DNA of 64,000 nucleotides from Burkholderiales bacterium (GTDB taxonomy: Bacteria > Pseudomonadota > Gammaproteobacteria > Burkholderiales > Burkholderiaceae_C): positions 186,001 through 250,000 of the forward strand of contig JACPOK010000040.1 in assembly GCA_016191525.1 (NCBI GenBank). Reading direction: 5' to 3'. Under the pieces are notes generated by a model. It was not told the DNA's origin. It did not search any database and saw only the letters and a program-made list of their open reading frames with translations. The translations under genes and the position numbers were made by a program. Of this stretch, positions 9,909 to 19,389 are shown piece after piece (the first letter of the stretch is position 1; each line of letters starts with the position of its first letter).

Positions 9909-10889
9909 TCACTGCGCCTTCAGGTTGGCCGCCTTGGCGATGCGGGCCGCCGACTCCATCTCGGTCCTGATGAAGGCATTGAACCTGTCCTGCGCCATCG
10001 GGAACGGGTCGGCGCCCACCACCTTCATGCGTTCCTTCACTTCGGGGCTGGCCAGCGCCTTGAGCGCTTCTTCGTGCAGCCGCCGCACTACGGCGGCCGG
10101 CGTGGCACTGGGCACGATCATCCCGACCCAGAACGTGTAGTCGGATCCCGCTACGCCGGCCTCCACGGTGGTGGGCACCTGCGGCAGTGCGGGAGCGCGC
10201 TGCGGCGTGCTGACCGCGAGTGCCAGCAGCTTGCCGTCACGAATCAGCGGAAGGGCCGAAGACAGCGGCGCGAAAAACCAGTCGTTGCGCCCCCCTATCA
10301 CGTCGCTCAGCGCTTCGGGCGTGCCCTTGAAAGGCACATGCACTGCGTCAAAGCCGGCCTGCAGCTTGAACTTCTCGGCATTCAGGTGGGTGGCGCTGCC
10401 GACGCCTGCCGACGCGTAGTTCAGCGCCCCGGGCCTCGCTTTGGCCGCGGCGACCACGTCGGCCACGCTCTTCCAGCCGCGCTCGGGCGAAACCACCATC
10501 ACGTTTGGCAGCGCGGCCAGTGGCGTTACGCCGGTGAGGTCTTTCAGCGTGTCGTAGGACAGGTTGGGGTAGATGGCTGGGTTCAGTGCATGGCCAGATG
10601 AATGGATCAGCACGGTGTACCCGTCGGCGTCGCCCCTGGCCACCTGCGACGCGGCGATGGTGCCGCCCGCGCCGGGCCTGTTGTCGATGATGATGGGCTG
10701 GCCCAAGCCTTTGCTCATCACATCGCCCACGGTGCGGGCGATGATGTCGGTACCGCTGCCGGCCGTGAAAGGCACGACAAAATGAATGGGCTTGACGGGC
10801 CAGGCGGGGCCGGAGGCCGGCAGGGCCGGCTGCGCCAGCGCCAAGCCCGCAGCTGACAGCATGGCCGCCAGGGTGAGTAGTCTATTCAT
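9909..10889 (-). CDS. Bug-family substrate-binding protein
   Basis: A periplasmic solute receptor of the Bug/TctC family, 326 residues. A Sec signal peptide (NRLLTLAAMLSAAGLALAQ) is followed by the hallmark IHFVVPFTAGSGTDIIAR, then RPGAGGTIAASQVARGDADG and FKGTPEALSDVIGG. ATG 10889 has AGGAGA three bases upstream. It is last in a minus-strand operon after a lipoprotein ABC binding protein, a dehydrogenase and an amidohydrolase, so its ligand may be the substrate or product of those enzymes. The gap to the amidohydrolase holds a copy of repeat family I. No TctA/TctB partner is in the window. Confidence 0.88.
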   Translation of the reverse strand: MNRLLTLAAMLSAAGLALAQPALPASGPAWPVKPIHFVVPFTAGSGTDIIARTVGDVMSKGLGQPIIIDNRPGAGGTIAASQVARGDADGYTVLIHSSGHALNPAIYPNLSYDTLKDLTGVTPLAALPNVMVVSPERGWKSVADVVAAAKARPGALNYASAGVGSATHLNAEKFKLQAGFDAVHVPFKGTPEALSDVIGGRNDWFFAPLSSALPLIRDGKLLALAVSTPQRAPALPQVPTTVEAGVAGSDYTFWVGMIVPSATPAAVVRRLHEEALKALASPEVKERMKVVGADPFPMAQDRFNAFIRTEMESAARIAKAANLKAQ

Positions 10890-10910
10890 CTTGTCTCCTG
10901 CTTTTTCATT

Positions 10911-10967
10911 GGGGAATTGGCCGCCAAGGCGCACCAGCTGTGCTTTGTCTGCTATGAAATTTGTAGC
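10911..10967 (-). repeat. Dispersed repeat family I, copy 1
   Basis: Read on the minus strand: a 17-base palindromic module GCTACAAATTTCATAGC, 15 bases, GGTGCGC, six bases, then a GCCAATT-type end. Copies at 33844-33900 and 46281-46337 have exactly the same spacing. This copy follows the amidohydrolase, and the TAG inside its first module (10953-10955) is that gene's stop codon. Confidence 0.7.
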
Positions 10968-12298
10968 CCGAGAGATTCGGTGACCCTGCGGCCCGAGGCG
11001 GCGAGGCTTGTGAGCACGGGCGCCAGATCCACTTCCAGCAGCCGGCCCTCGCGCTTTTTCCACCGGCCGGCCACCATCACGCTGTCGATGTTGGCCAGCG
11101 AGGTTTGCATCACCACCGTGTTGACCAGATCATGCACCGGCTGCATGTTCAGCATGTCGGCGCGCACCAGCACCAGATCGGCTTGCTTGCCGGCGGCCAG
11201 CGAGCCGATGCGATGCTCCTGCTTGAGCATGCGCGCGCCCTCCAGCGTGACCCAGGACAGCGCCTCGCGCGTGGTGATGGTCGAGGTCGTCGGGATGGTG
11301 CCGTGAGCTTCGCGCCAGGCGACGTTGTCGAGGCTGCGCTGCATGCCCAGCGCGATGCGGGCCTGGCTCAGCATGTCACCGCCCAGCACGCTTTCAAGAT
11401 CCACTCCCAGCGACGGCGCCCGACCGAACTGGCGCAGGCGCCCGGTGATGGGATGGCCGTGGCCCTGCGACATCTCGTTCTCGGCCGCAGCAGAAAAACT
11501 CATGCCCAGTTCGCAGAAGCGCTGCAGCTGCGCGTCCGACAGCGCGTGACCGTGCACGATGTTGACGTGGTCGCCCAGCAAACCTTCAGCCTCCAGCCTG
11601 TCCCAGCCCCCAGGCGTTCGGGCCGGGCCACCGCCCTGGTGCAGCGACGCGATCAGGCCCAGTTCGCGTGCCATGCGGAAATCGTGCAGCGCGACCTCCA
11701 GCGTGGAATAGTGCGGGCCCAGCACGGCCGCGTGAATGTCCAGCAGCGCTTCGCCCTGGTGGCGCTTTCGCAACCGCTCGATTTCGGCTCGGGGGTGCGG
11801 AATTTCCCAGAACGGCCGCTCGCCCGGCCCCGGCTCGGGCTTGGGGGTGCCGTGGAAAAAGGCGGCGCGCAAGCCGGACTGCTGCAAGGCGGCGATGGCT
11901 GCGTCGTTGTGCTGGGGCGTGCGGTTGTTGTGGCACCAGTCGGCCAGGGTGGTGGTGCCGCAGTTGATCTGGTTCAACGCGCCCGCCAGAGTGGCGATGT
12001 GCATGTCTTCAGGCTCGAACACGGTGGCCAGCCCGGCGTGCATCTTGCGAAAGTATTCCAGCAGCGTCCAGTTGGCCGCCACCCCGCGCAGCGCGGTCTG
12101 CCAGGTATGCATGTGGGCGTTGACCAGCCCGGGGATGACGATGCAGCCACGGGCTTCAACCACCTGCGCATCGTCCACGTGCAGGCGTGGCGCGATCTCG
12201 GTGATGCTGTCCCCCGTGACCAGGATGTCGCCTTGCGCCAGGTCACCCTGTGTATCCATGGTGACAATGGCCGCGCCACGGATCAGCGTGCGTGCCAC
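10952..12298 (-). CDS. Amidohydrolase (metal-dependent deaminase/hydrolase, SsnA/ATZ-TRZ type)
   Basis: A 448-residue cytoplasmic amidohydrolase of the cytosine deaminase/chlorohydrolase branch. It shows the N-terminal beta-sandwich (LIRGAAIVTMDTQGD), the metal site PGLVNAHMHTWQ (HxH), a central HQGGG loop, the VHGHALSD histidine segment, and a C-terminal GSLAAGKQADLVLVR return to the sandwich. These enzymes deaminate or dehalogenate ring compounds such as guanine derivatives and triazines; the substrate here is unknown. The start is GTG 12298, two bases after the stop of the dehydrogenase gene. The last residues (GLQIS) and the stop codon are encoded by a repeat element, so the natural C-terminus may have been altered. 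Confidence 0.82.
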   Translation of the reverse strand: MARTLIRGAAIVTMDTQGDLAQGDILVTGDSITEIAPRLHVDDAQVVEARGCIVIPGLVNAHMHTWQTALRGVAANWTLLEYFRKMHAGLATVFEPEDMHIATLAGALNQINCGTTTLADWCHNNRTPQHNDAAIAALQQSGLRAAFFHGTPKPEPGPGERPFWEIPHPRAEIERLRKRHQGEALLDIHAAVLGPHYSTLEVALHDFRMARELGLIASLHQGGGPARTPGGWDRLEAEGLLGDHVNIVHGHALSDAQLQRFCELGMSFSAAAENEMSQGHGHPITGRLRQFGRAPSLGVDLESVLGGDMLSQARIALGMQRSLDNVAWREAHGTIPTTSTITTREALSWVTLEGARMLKQEHRIGSLAAGKQADLVLVRADMLNMQPVHDLVNTVVMQTSLANIDSVMVAGRWKKREGRLLEVDLAPVLTSLAASGRRVTESLGLQIS

Positions 12299-12300
12299 GG

Positions 12301-13224
12301 TCAGGATTCCAGGCCGTCGCTGATCTGGACATTCTCGGGCCGCAGTTCAAGGCCCGCGTCCTTCGCGGTCTCGGCCAGCAGCACGGCAAAGTCGACATGG
12401 TCGTGGCCATGTCCCACCATGCGCGCCACCGATTCGCGGGTGGCCGCCGCCGCCGGCATCGCGACGCCGTGCGCCCGGGCCGCGGCCATGCCCAGGTCCA
12501 TGTCCTTGAGCAGCAGCTTGGGGGTGAAAGTGACCTGGTCAAACGTGAGGTTGACGAGCGTGGGTGTCTTGTAGCGGGTGTACATGGATCCCAGCACCGA
12601 ATCGTTGATGCTTTCCAGGAACAGGTGGCGCGGTATGCCGGCTTTTTCGGCCAGCACCGTGATCTCGCACAGGTTCTGGATGACCACGCCGAACATGGTG
12701 TTGTGCGCAATTTTCCAGACGCGGGCCAGCTCACCCTCACCCACCCACATCACCTTGCGCGCCATCGCCTGGAGATAGGGGCGGGCCTGCTCATACACCG
12801 GCTTGGGCCCGGAAGAGACCATCAGCAGCTTGCCGGCCTTGGCCACCTTGGCGTTGCCCGATACAGGCGTGCACAGATAGGCCACGCCCATGGCCTCGAG
12901 CCGCCGGCGGATTTCGGCTGATCCCTCCTGCGAAATCGAGGAGCTGTCCACCACCGCGCCCGGGCGCCGCGCTCCGGCCACCAGGCCGCCTTCGCCGAAC
13001 AGCACTTCCTTCAGGTCGTCCGTGGTGGAAACCATGGTGAACACCACTTCGCATGCGGCCAACTCCTGCCTGGCGGGCGCGACCATGGCGCCGTATTCGC
13101 CAAGGGGCGCGGCCTTTGAAGCGGTTCGGTTCCACACTGTGACCCCATGGCCCGCCTTGAGCAGCCGCTTGACCATGGCCTCGCCCATGCGGCCCAGGCC
13201 TATCCATCCGATGCTGTTTGCCAT
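12301..13224 (-). CDS. NAD(P)-dependent beta-hydroxyacid dehydrogenase (3-hydroxyisobutyrate dehydrogenase family)
   Basis: A 307-residue cytoplasmic dehydrogenase. The N-terminal Rossmann domain begins IGWIGLGRMGEAMVKRLLKAG (G-x-G-x-x-G), the substrate-binding signature is PVSGNAKVAKAGKL, and the catalytic lysine is in WKIAHN. The C-terminal half is helical, as in the family. Where most relatives have PVSGG, this one has PVSGN, which may reflect a different substrate. It is tightly coupled to the downstream amidohydrolase (two bases), and a solute-binding lipoprotein gene precedes it by 32 bases. Likely reaction: reversible oxidation of a 3-hydroxy acid or tartronate semialdehyde-like compound. 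Confidence 0.85.
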   Translation of the reverse strand: MANSIGWIGLGRMGEAMVKRLLKAGHGVTVWNRTASKAAPLGEYGAMVAPARQELAACEVVFTMVSTTDDLKEVLFGEGGLVAGARRPGAVVDSSSISQEGSAEIRRRLEAMGVAYLCTPVSGNAKVAKAGKLLMVSSGPKPVYEQARPYLQAMARKVMWVGEGELARVWKIAHNTMFGVVIQNLCEITVLAEKAGIPRHLFLESINDSVLGSMYTRYKTPTLVNLTFDQVTFTPKLLLKDMDLGMAAARAHGVAMPAAAATRESVARMVGHGHDHVDFAVLLAETAKDAGLELRPENVQISDGLES

Positions 13225-13256
13225 TTGCCAGGAATCCTTTTGGGTTGAAGCTGTGC

Positions 13257-14309
13257 TCAGCGCGCCATGGCGGCTTGCCAGTAACGCGCGTCAATGTATC
13301 TGGATGGATCGTCCAGCACGCTGCGGGGCTCGCCCAGCCTGCTGCGCAATGCCATTACCGCGCGCACGCCCTGCGCGTCAAGCCGGGCATCGGAGAAAAA
13401 GCCGGTTTTGGCATCCAGCATCAATTCGCACGACTGGCGTGCCAGCGGCAGTGTCATTCCGGCCACGTTGGCTTGCAGCAGAGCTTCGGCCGAGGCCCGG
13501 TTCTCCGGTTGCTTGAGCCAGCGCACGGAATCGCGGTAGGCGCGGATGAAGCCGGTCACGGTGGCCGGATGGGCCAGGGCCCAGCTGCGGCGTGCCGCGC
13601 CGACGATGCCCAGATAGGGGCCGATCACCTCACGCGCTGTCCCCAGCTGATTGAACCCGCGGTTCTTCGCCTGGATGTCGAACGGCGCGCGCAGCATGGT
13701 GGCGGCGTGCTGGCCTTCCATCAATGCGGCGAAACGCCTGTCGGTGCCGCCGGCGCGCGCCCATTGCACGTCGGACTCGGCCAGGCCGTTCTTCGCCAGC
13801 ATCTCCCGCAGCGCGAAGGAAAAGCCATTGCTCATGGCGTCGACGGAAATGGTCTTGCCGCGCAGGTCGGCAAAAGTCATGACGCCGGGCGCGGCTACCA
13901 GGCTGAGGAACCCGTCATCGGAACCCATGAAGGCGAAGAAGTCGCTGGGCGGGCTGAACGCCACTTCGCCCTGCCCCTCCTGGTAGGCCACGATGTTGTC
14001 GAACGCGGTGATGGCGAGCTGGTAGCGCCCGTCCATCAGGCCGCTGAACAGCTGCTTTGAGTCCGGTGTGATCTGCAAGGCGGCGGCGATCCCGTTGCGC
14101 GCGAAGAACCCCTGGTCGCGGGCGGCCCACAGCGGCAGGTTGAAGCCGCCACCAAAACTGATGACTGAAACCGGTTCAAGCGCCGCCGCCGGTGCCGGGC
14201 TGGCGCATCCGGCGAGCCAGCCCGTGCCCAGTGGCGCCAGCGCCAGCGCGGCGGCGAAGCACCGCCTCGAATGCGCGCTGCCGGCGCCAGGATCTTGTTG
14301 AGTCTCCAT
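13257..14309 (-). CDS. ABC transporter substrate-binding lipoprotein (NitT/TauT, NMT1-like)
   Basis: A 350-residue periplasmic binding protein. The N-terminus has twin arginines (HSRRCFAAALALAPLG) and a lipobox, LAGC, so the mature protein should be anchored by a lipidated cysteine. The body has the SsuA/ThiY-like features SFGGGFNLPLWAARDQGFF, DLRGKTISVDAMSNG and PATVTGFIRAYRDS. No permease or ATPase gene is in the window. ATG 14309 is used; its ribosome site is weak, and a longer start at 14366 is possible but would put 19 unlikely residues in front of the signal. First gene of the dehydrogenase/amidohydrolase/Bug operon. Confidence 0.8.
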   Translation of the reverse strand: METQQDPGAGSAHSRRCFAAALALAPLGTGWLAGCASPAPAAALEPVSVISFGGGFNLPLWAARDQGFFARNGIAAALQITPDSKQLFSGLMDGRYQLAITAFDNIVAYQEGQGEVAFSPPSDFFAFMGSDDGFLSLVAAPGVMTFADLRGKTISVDAMSNGFSFALREMLAKNGLAESDVQWARAGGTDRRFAALMEGQHAATMLRAPFDIQAKNRGFNQLGTAREVIGPYLGIVGAARRSWALAHPATVTGFIRAYRDSVRWLKQPENRASAEALLQANVAGMTLPLARQSCELMLDAKTGFFSDARLDAQGVRAVMALRSRLGEPRSVLDDPSRYIDARYWQAAMAR

Positions 14310-14402
14310 GGCGCGCAGTGTGGAACCGCGCCCGCTGGAAGGCAAGGGGCGAGCCGAAAAAATCATTTTGCGTGGGCCGCACCACCGCGCTGAACGGTCA
14401 CA

Positions 14403-15608
<1,206 letters not shown>

Positions 15609-15625
15609 GTGTGTTTGCTCCATAT

Positions 15626-16267
15626 TCAGTTGGCGACCGGCAGGCCGACGAGTTGTTCAAGTTCCGAATGGGTGAGGCCTTGCGCCATGTCGACCAGCCG
15701 CAGGCCCTGCGGCGTGCATTCGAGCGTGGCGATGTCCGAGTAGATGCGCTTGACGCAGCCGATGCCGGTCAGCGGGTAGCTGCATTGCGCCACCACCTTG
15801 CTCTCGCCCTTTTTGGTGAGCAGGTCCATCATCACCCAGGTCTGGCGCGCGCCGATGGCCAGGTCCATCGCGCCGCCGACGGCGGGGATGGCGTCTTTCT
15901 CGCCCGTGTGCCAGTTGGCCAGGTCGCCCGTGGCCGAAACCTGGAAGGCGCCCAGCACGCAGATGTCCAGGTGGCCGCCCCGCATCATCGCGAAGCTGTC
16001 GGCGTGGTGAAAGAAGGCGCCGCCGGGCAGCAGCGTGACGGGCTGCTTGCCGGCATTGATCAGGTCGTAGTCTTCATCGCCCGCGGCGGGCGCGGGGCCC
16101 ATGCCCAGGATGCCGTTCTCGCTTTGCAGGATGACCTCGATGCCCGCGGGCAGGTGGTTGGCCACCAGCGTGGGCATGCCGATGCCCAGGTTGACGTAGG
16201 CGCCGTCGTGGATGTCCTGCGCCACGCGCTGCGCCAGCTGCTCCTTGGTGCGACGGGTATACGCCAT
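15626..16267 (-). CDS. pcaJ: 3-oxoacid CoA-transferase subunit B
   Basis: Beta subunit of 3-oxoadipate:succinyl-CoA transferase, which activates 3-oxoadipate with CoA from succinyl-CoA. It has 213 residues, begins MAYTRRTKEQLAQRVAQDI, and contains the family motif YVNLGIGMPTLVANHL and the catalytic glutamate in SENGILGMGP. It follows pcaI by only two bases. SCOT-type acetoacetate transferases (scoB/atoA) are close relatives; the thiolase downstream and the IclR regulator next door favour the pca assignment. Confidence 0.92.
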   Translation of the reverse strand: MAYTRRTKEQLAQRVAQDIHDGAYVNLGIGMPTLVANHLPAGIEVILQSENGILGMGPAPAAGDEDYDLINAGKQPVTLLPGGAFFHHADSFAMMRGGHLDICVLGAFQVSATGDLANWHTGEKDAIPAVGGAMDLAIGARQTWVMMDLLTKKGESKVVAQCSYPLTGIGCVKRIYSDIATLECTPQGLRLVDMAQGLTHSELEQLVGLPVAN

Positions 16268-16269
16268 GC

Positions 16270-16965
16270 CTAGCTCCTGAAGCCGCCGGCCTGGGTGGCG
16301 ACGCGGTCTATCCTGACGATCTTGCTGACGAAGATGCCCGGGGTGACGATGGCCTCGGGATCCAGCGCGCCGAGTTCCACGACCTCGTGCACGGTGGCGA
16401 TGGTGCGCTTCGCGCCCATGGCCATCACCGGGCCGAAATTGCGCGCGGCCATGCGGTAGGTGAGGTTGCCCCAGCGGTCGCCGCGTTCGGCCTTGATGAG
16501 GGCCACGTCGCCATGGATGGCGTGTTCCAGCACCTGCATGCGGCCGTTGATCTCGCGGGTTTCCTTGCCCCGGGCCAGCTCGGTGCCGTAGCCGGTGGGC
16601 GTGAAGAAGGCGCCGATGCCGGCGCCGGCGGCGCGGATGCGCTCTGCCAGGTTGCCCTGCGGCACCAGTTCCAGCTCGAGCTTGCCGCTGCGGTACAGCG
16701 CATCGAAAACATGGCTGTCGGCCTGGCGTGGGAAGCTGCAGATCACCTTGCGCACGCGCCCTGCCTTGAGCAGCGCGGCCAGCCCGGCGTCGCCGTTGCC
16801 GGCGTTGTTGTTGACCACAGTGAGGTCCGTCGCGCCCTGCTCGATCAGCCCGTTGACCAGTTCGTTCGGGATGCCCGCAGTGCCGAAGCCGCCGACCATG
16901 ACGGTGGCGCCATGGGGCACGCCCGCCAGGGCCTCGGCGATGGAAAGGGCAATCTTGTTGATCAT
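16270..16965 (-). CDS. pcaI: 3-oxoacid CoA-transferase subunit A
   Basis: Alpha subunit of 3-oxoadipate CoA-transferase, 231 residues. It begins MINKIALSIAEALAGV and carries the CoA-transferase family I signature GGFGTAGIPNELVNGLIEQ, then NNNAGNGDAGLAALL and the FFTPTGYGTELARGKE region. It is the first gene of the minus-strand pcaIJF operon. The 82-base gap to the divergent IclR-type regulator holds repeated TGTTC half-sites, so expression is probably inducer-dependent. Confidence 0.92.
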   Translation of the reverse strand: MINKIALSIAEALAGVPHGATVMVGGFGTAGIPNELVNGLIEQGATDLTVVNNNAGNGDAGLAALLKAGRVRKVICSFPRQADSHVFDALYRSGKLELELVPQGNLAERIRAAGAGIGAFFTPTGYGTELARGKETREINGRMQVLEHAIHGDVALIKAERGDRWGNLTYRMAARNFGPVMAMGAKRTIATVHEVVELGALDPEAIVTPGIFVSKIVRIDRVATQAGGFRS

Positions 16966-16990
16966 GTCGGCTTGCGCGGCGGCAGGGCTT

Positions 16991-17015
16991 TTGTTCTAAT
17001 TATGAACAAGTGTTC
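16991..17015. promoter_or_regulatory. Operator candidate: three TGTTC half-sites between pcaI and the IclR gene
   Basis: TTGTTC (16991-16996) and GAACAA (17004-17009) form a perfect dyad around TAATTAT. A third half-site, TGTTC (17011-17015), follows, making a second dyad with GAACA at two-base spacing. The related IclR-family activator PcaU of Acinetobacter binds three repeats in a pca intergenic region. Site and regulator are adjacent here; binding is inferred. Confidence 0.6.
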
Positions 17016-17047
17016 GTGTATTGAATTTTAAAGGCATTCTGATTCCG

Positions 17048-17845
17048 ATGGCAAACGCCCCGCCCGCGGCGGCACCCAAACCTGGCGACAACTACGTGCA
17101 GTCGTTCGCGCGCGGGCTGAAGGTCATACGTTCATTCAGCGCCGCCGCGCCGCGCCAGACCCTGACGCAGGTGGCCGCGCAGGCGGGCCTGACCCGCGCG
17201 GGCGCCCGGCGCATCCTGCTGACGCTGCAGGCGCTGGGGTATGTGGAAGGCGACGGCAAGCTGTTCTGGCTGACGCCCCGCATCCTGGACCTGGGCTTCG
17301 CGTACCTCTCATCGATGCCGATCTGGAACCTGGCCGAGCCGGTGATGGAAGCGCTGGTGTCGCAGGTCAAGGAGTCGTGCTCCGCCGCGGCGCTGGACGG
17401 GGCCGACATCGTCTATGTGCTGCGGGTGCCCACGCGCAAGATCATGAGCATCGGGCTGGGCGTGGGCTCGCGCCTGCCGGCCTACTGCACCTCGATGGGC
17501 CGGGTGCTGCTGGCGAGCCTGCCCGACGAAGAAGTGCTGCGCCGCCTGCAGGCCGTGCCACGCAAGGCGCTGACCCGCCATACGCTGACGGACGCGGATG
17601 TGCTGCTCGGAAAAATCCACCAGGCGCGGCGCCAGGGCTGGTGCCTGGTGAACCAGGAACTGGAAGAAGGCTTGATCTCGGTGGCCGCGCCGCTGACCAA
17701 CCGCGCGGGCCGTACCATCGCAGCGCTCAACATCAGCGGCCAGGCCAACCGCACCAGCGCGAAGCTGATGCAGGAAACGATGCTGCCCTCTTTGCTGGAA
17801 GCTGCGGCATCAATCTCGCGCCTGCTTGGCGTGCAGGGCGCCTGA
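17048..17845 (+). CDS. pcaR: IclR-family regulator of the pca genes (PcaR/PobR type)
   Basis: A 265-residue transcription factor with an N-terminal winged helix-turn-helix (about 20-80; TLTQVAAQAGLTRAGARRIL) and a C-terminal IclR effector domain (about 90-260) with CTSMGRVLLASL and NQELEEGLISVAAPL. The YVQSFARGLKVIRSF opening and the LTRAGARRILLTLQALGYV segment are usual for PcaR/PcaU/PobR regulators. ATG 17048 is used; TTG 17021 would overlap the promoter region. It is divergent from pcaI and probably controls that operon, and itself, in response to an aromatic-pathway intermediate such as 3-oxoadipate. Confidence 0.85.
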   Translation: MANAPPAAAPKPGDNYVQSFARGLKVIRSFSAAAPRQTLTQVAAQAGLTRAGARRILLTLQALGYVEGDGKLFWLTPRILDLGFAYLSSMPIWNLAEPVMEALVSQVKESCSAAALDGADIVYVLRVPTRKIMSIGLGVGSRLPAYCTSMGRVLLASLPDEEVLRRLQAVPRKALTRHTLTDADVLLGKIHQARRQGWCLVNQELEEGLISVAAPLTNRAGRTIAALNISGQANRTSAKLMQETMLPSLLEAAASISRLLGVQGA

Positions 17846-17854
17846 ACCCGGGAA

Positions 17855-18076
17855 CTACGGGCGCTTGAAGCCCACCACCAGCAGCACACCACCCAGCACC
17901 ACGGCGCCCAGGCTCAGCCACTGCGGGAAGTTCACCGTCTCGCGCTCCTGCACGTTCAGCTTCAGCGGGCCGATCTGCGCGGCGGTGGTCTGCTTCGTGA
18001 AGCTGAAGCCGCCGGTGAAGAAGCCGGCCAGGCCCAGCACGATGAGGGCGGCGCCGATGATTTTGAGGGTGTTCAT
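17855..18076 (-). CDS. Small two-helix membrane protein (DUF3185-like)
   Basis: A 73-residue protein with two hydrophobic helices: MNTLKIIGAALIVLGLAG at the N-terminus and LSLGAVVLGGVLLVVGF near the C-terminus. They are joined by a polar extracytoplasmic loop (QIGPLKLNVQERETVNFPQW). The pattern matches small proteins annotated as DUF3185 in beta-proteobacteria. Function unknown. It is convergent with the IclR gene (nine bases) and divergent from the DUF1841 gene. Family naming is from recognition of the loop. Confidence 0.7.
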   Translation of the reverse strand: MNTLKIIGAALIVLGLAGFFTGGFSFTKQTTAAQIGPLKLNVQERETVNFPQWLSLGAVVLGGVLLVVGFKRP

Positions 18077-18149
18077 GGCCCCAATGTAGAGCTTGCCGGG
18101 GGGCCTGTCCGTAGGACGGCAGCCCGATGCGCATGCTAGGCTCGAATGC

Positions 18150-18584
18150 ATGTTCACCCCTTCCCAGGCCGACGTGCGCCGCTTTTTCTGCGCGGTGCGG
18201 GCCAAGCACCTGACCGGCCAGCCGATGGACGCGCTGGAGACCCTGGCCGGCCAGTGGCTGGAAGAACATCCCGAGTACCACCCGGAGCTGGCTGACGTGG
18301 AAGCCGCGTTGGTGAAGGCCTATGACGGAAGCGGCGGGCAGGCCAATCCGTTCCTGCACCTGTCGATGCACCTGTCGATCAGCGAGCAGTGCTCCATCGA
18401 CCAGCCGCGAGGGATCCGCCAGGCCGTGGAGCTGCTGGCCTCGCGGCGCGATTCGCTGCACGGCGCGCACCACGAGGCGATGGAGTGCCTGGGCGAAATG
18501 CTGTGGGAAAGCCAGCGCTCGGGCCGTCCACCGGACGGCGAGGCCTACGTGGCCTGCGTCCAGCGCCGCGCCACGCGGAACTGA
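18150..18584 (+). CDS. DUF1841 family protein
   Basis: A 144-residue soluble protein beginning MFTPSQADVRRFFCAV, with HPEYHPEL and NPFLHLSMHLSISEQCSIDQP, the conserved core of DUF1841 proteins found in beta- and gamma-proteobacteria. The conserved histidine cluster and helical make-up suggest a compact alpha-helical fold. No function is established. Its stop is one base from that of the convergent cytochrome gene, so the two 3' ends abut with no room for a terminator. Confidence 0.8.
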   Translation: MFTPSQADVRRFFCAVRAKHLTGQPMDALETLAGQWLEEHPEYHPELADVEAALVKAYDGSGGQANPFLHLSMHLSISEQCSIDQPRGIRQAVELLASRRDSLHGAHHEAMECLGEMLWESQRSGRPPDGEAYVACVQRRATRN

Positions 18585-18585
18585 A

Positions 18586-19287
18586 TCAGCGGAACTTCTT
18601 CTCGGGAACCGTCTTCAGGTCGCCGTCCAGCGAGCTGACGTAGCCGGCCAGGTCCTTGAGCTCATTGTTGGAGAACTGCTTGGCGATGGCGCCCATGACG
18701 CCGTTGGAGCGGCCCATGTTGGCGTTGTTCTCGGTCTTGTAGGCCTTGAGCGCGACGAACAGGTAGTCCTTGTGCTGGCCGGCGATCTTGGGATAGGTCG
18801 GATCGATCGGCTTCGCGAAGTTGGCGCCGTGGCAGGAAACGCAGGCCGCCTTCTGCAGCAGGGCCGCCACGGGGGCGCTGGGCTCCTTGTTCGCCTTTTC
18901 GGCCAGGGTGGAACCCTGGGCCAGGCCATCGCCAGCGTAGTGGGCCGCGATGTCGTTCATATCCTGCTCGGACAGCGAGTCAGCGATGCCGCGCATGGTC
19001 GGGTGCTTGCGGTCACCCTGCTTGTAGGCGGTGAGGGCGGCCACGATGTACTTGGCGCTCTGGCCCGAAATCATGGGGACCCTGTAGACCTCGGGAAAGC
19101 TGGCCTGGTACCCCTTGATGCCGTGGCAGCCGATGCACATGGCGATCTTGGCGTCCAGCGACTTGGGGCTGCTGGCGGCGGCCGGGGCTGCGGCGGCGGC
19201 CGTGGGGGCTGCCGGTGCCTGGGCGTGGGCCAAAACCGTCACGGAAGCGACAGCCAGGGCGGAGAGCGTGGTCAACAACTTGTTCAT
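18586..19287 (-). CDS. Dihaem cytochrome c4-type protein
   Basis: A periplasmic electron carrier of 233 residues. A Sec signal peptide (LLTTLSALAVASVTVLAHAQ) and an Ala/Pro-rich linker precede two class-I c-type haem domains, with binding motifs CIGCHG (about residue 51) and CVSCHG (about 145). Candidate axial methionines lie in VPMISGQSA and TMRGIA of the first half and NANMGRSNGVMG of the second. Two similar domains in tandem are the hallmark of cytochrome c4, which passes electrons to terminal oxidases. ATG 19287 is used. It is divergent from moxR. Confidence 0.88.
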   Translation of the reverse strand: MNKLLTTLSALAVASVTVLAHAQAPAAPTAAAAAPAAASSPKSLDAKIAMCIGCHGIKGYQASFPEVYRVPMISGQSAKYIVAALTAYKQGDRKHPTMRGIADSLSEQDMNDIAAHYAGDGLAQGSTLAEKANKEPSAPVAALLQKAACVSCHGANFAKPIDPTYPKIAGQHKDYLFVALKAYKTENNANMGRSNGVMGAIAKQFSNNELKDLAGYVSSLDGDLKTVPEKKFR

Positions 19288-19389
19288 TTTGCGCGCACAA
19301 TCGGGTGAAGGTTCGTGTTCCAGATCAACCTTAGATTATATCCAGCGCGGCCCCGCGCTTCCCCTCCCGTCCATCCCCCCGCCAATCCC

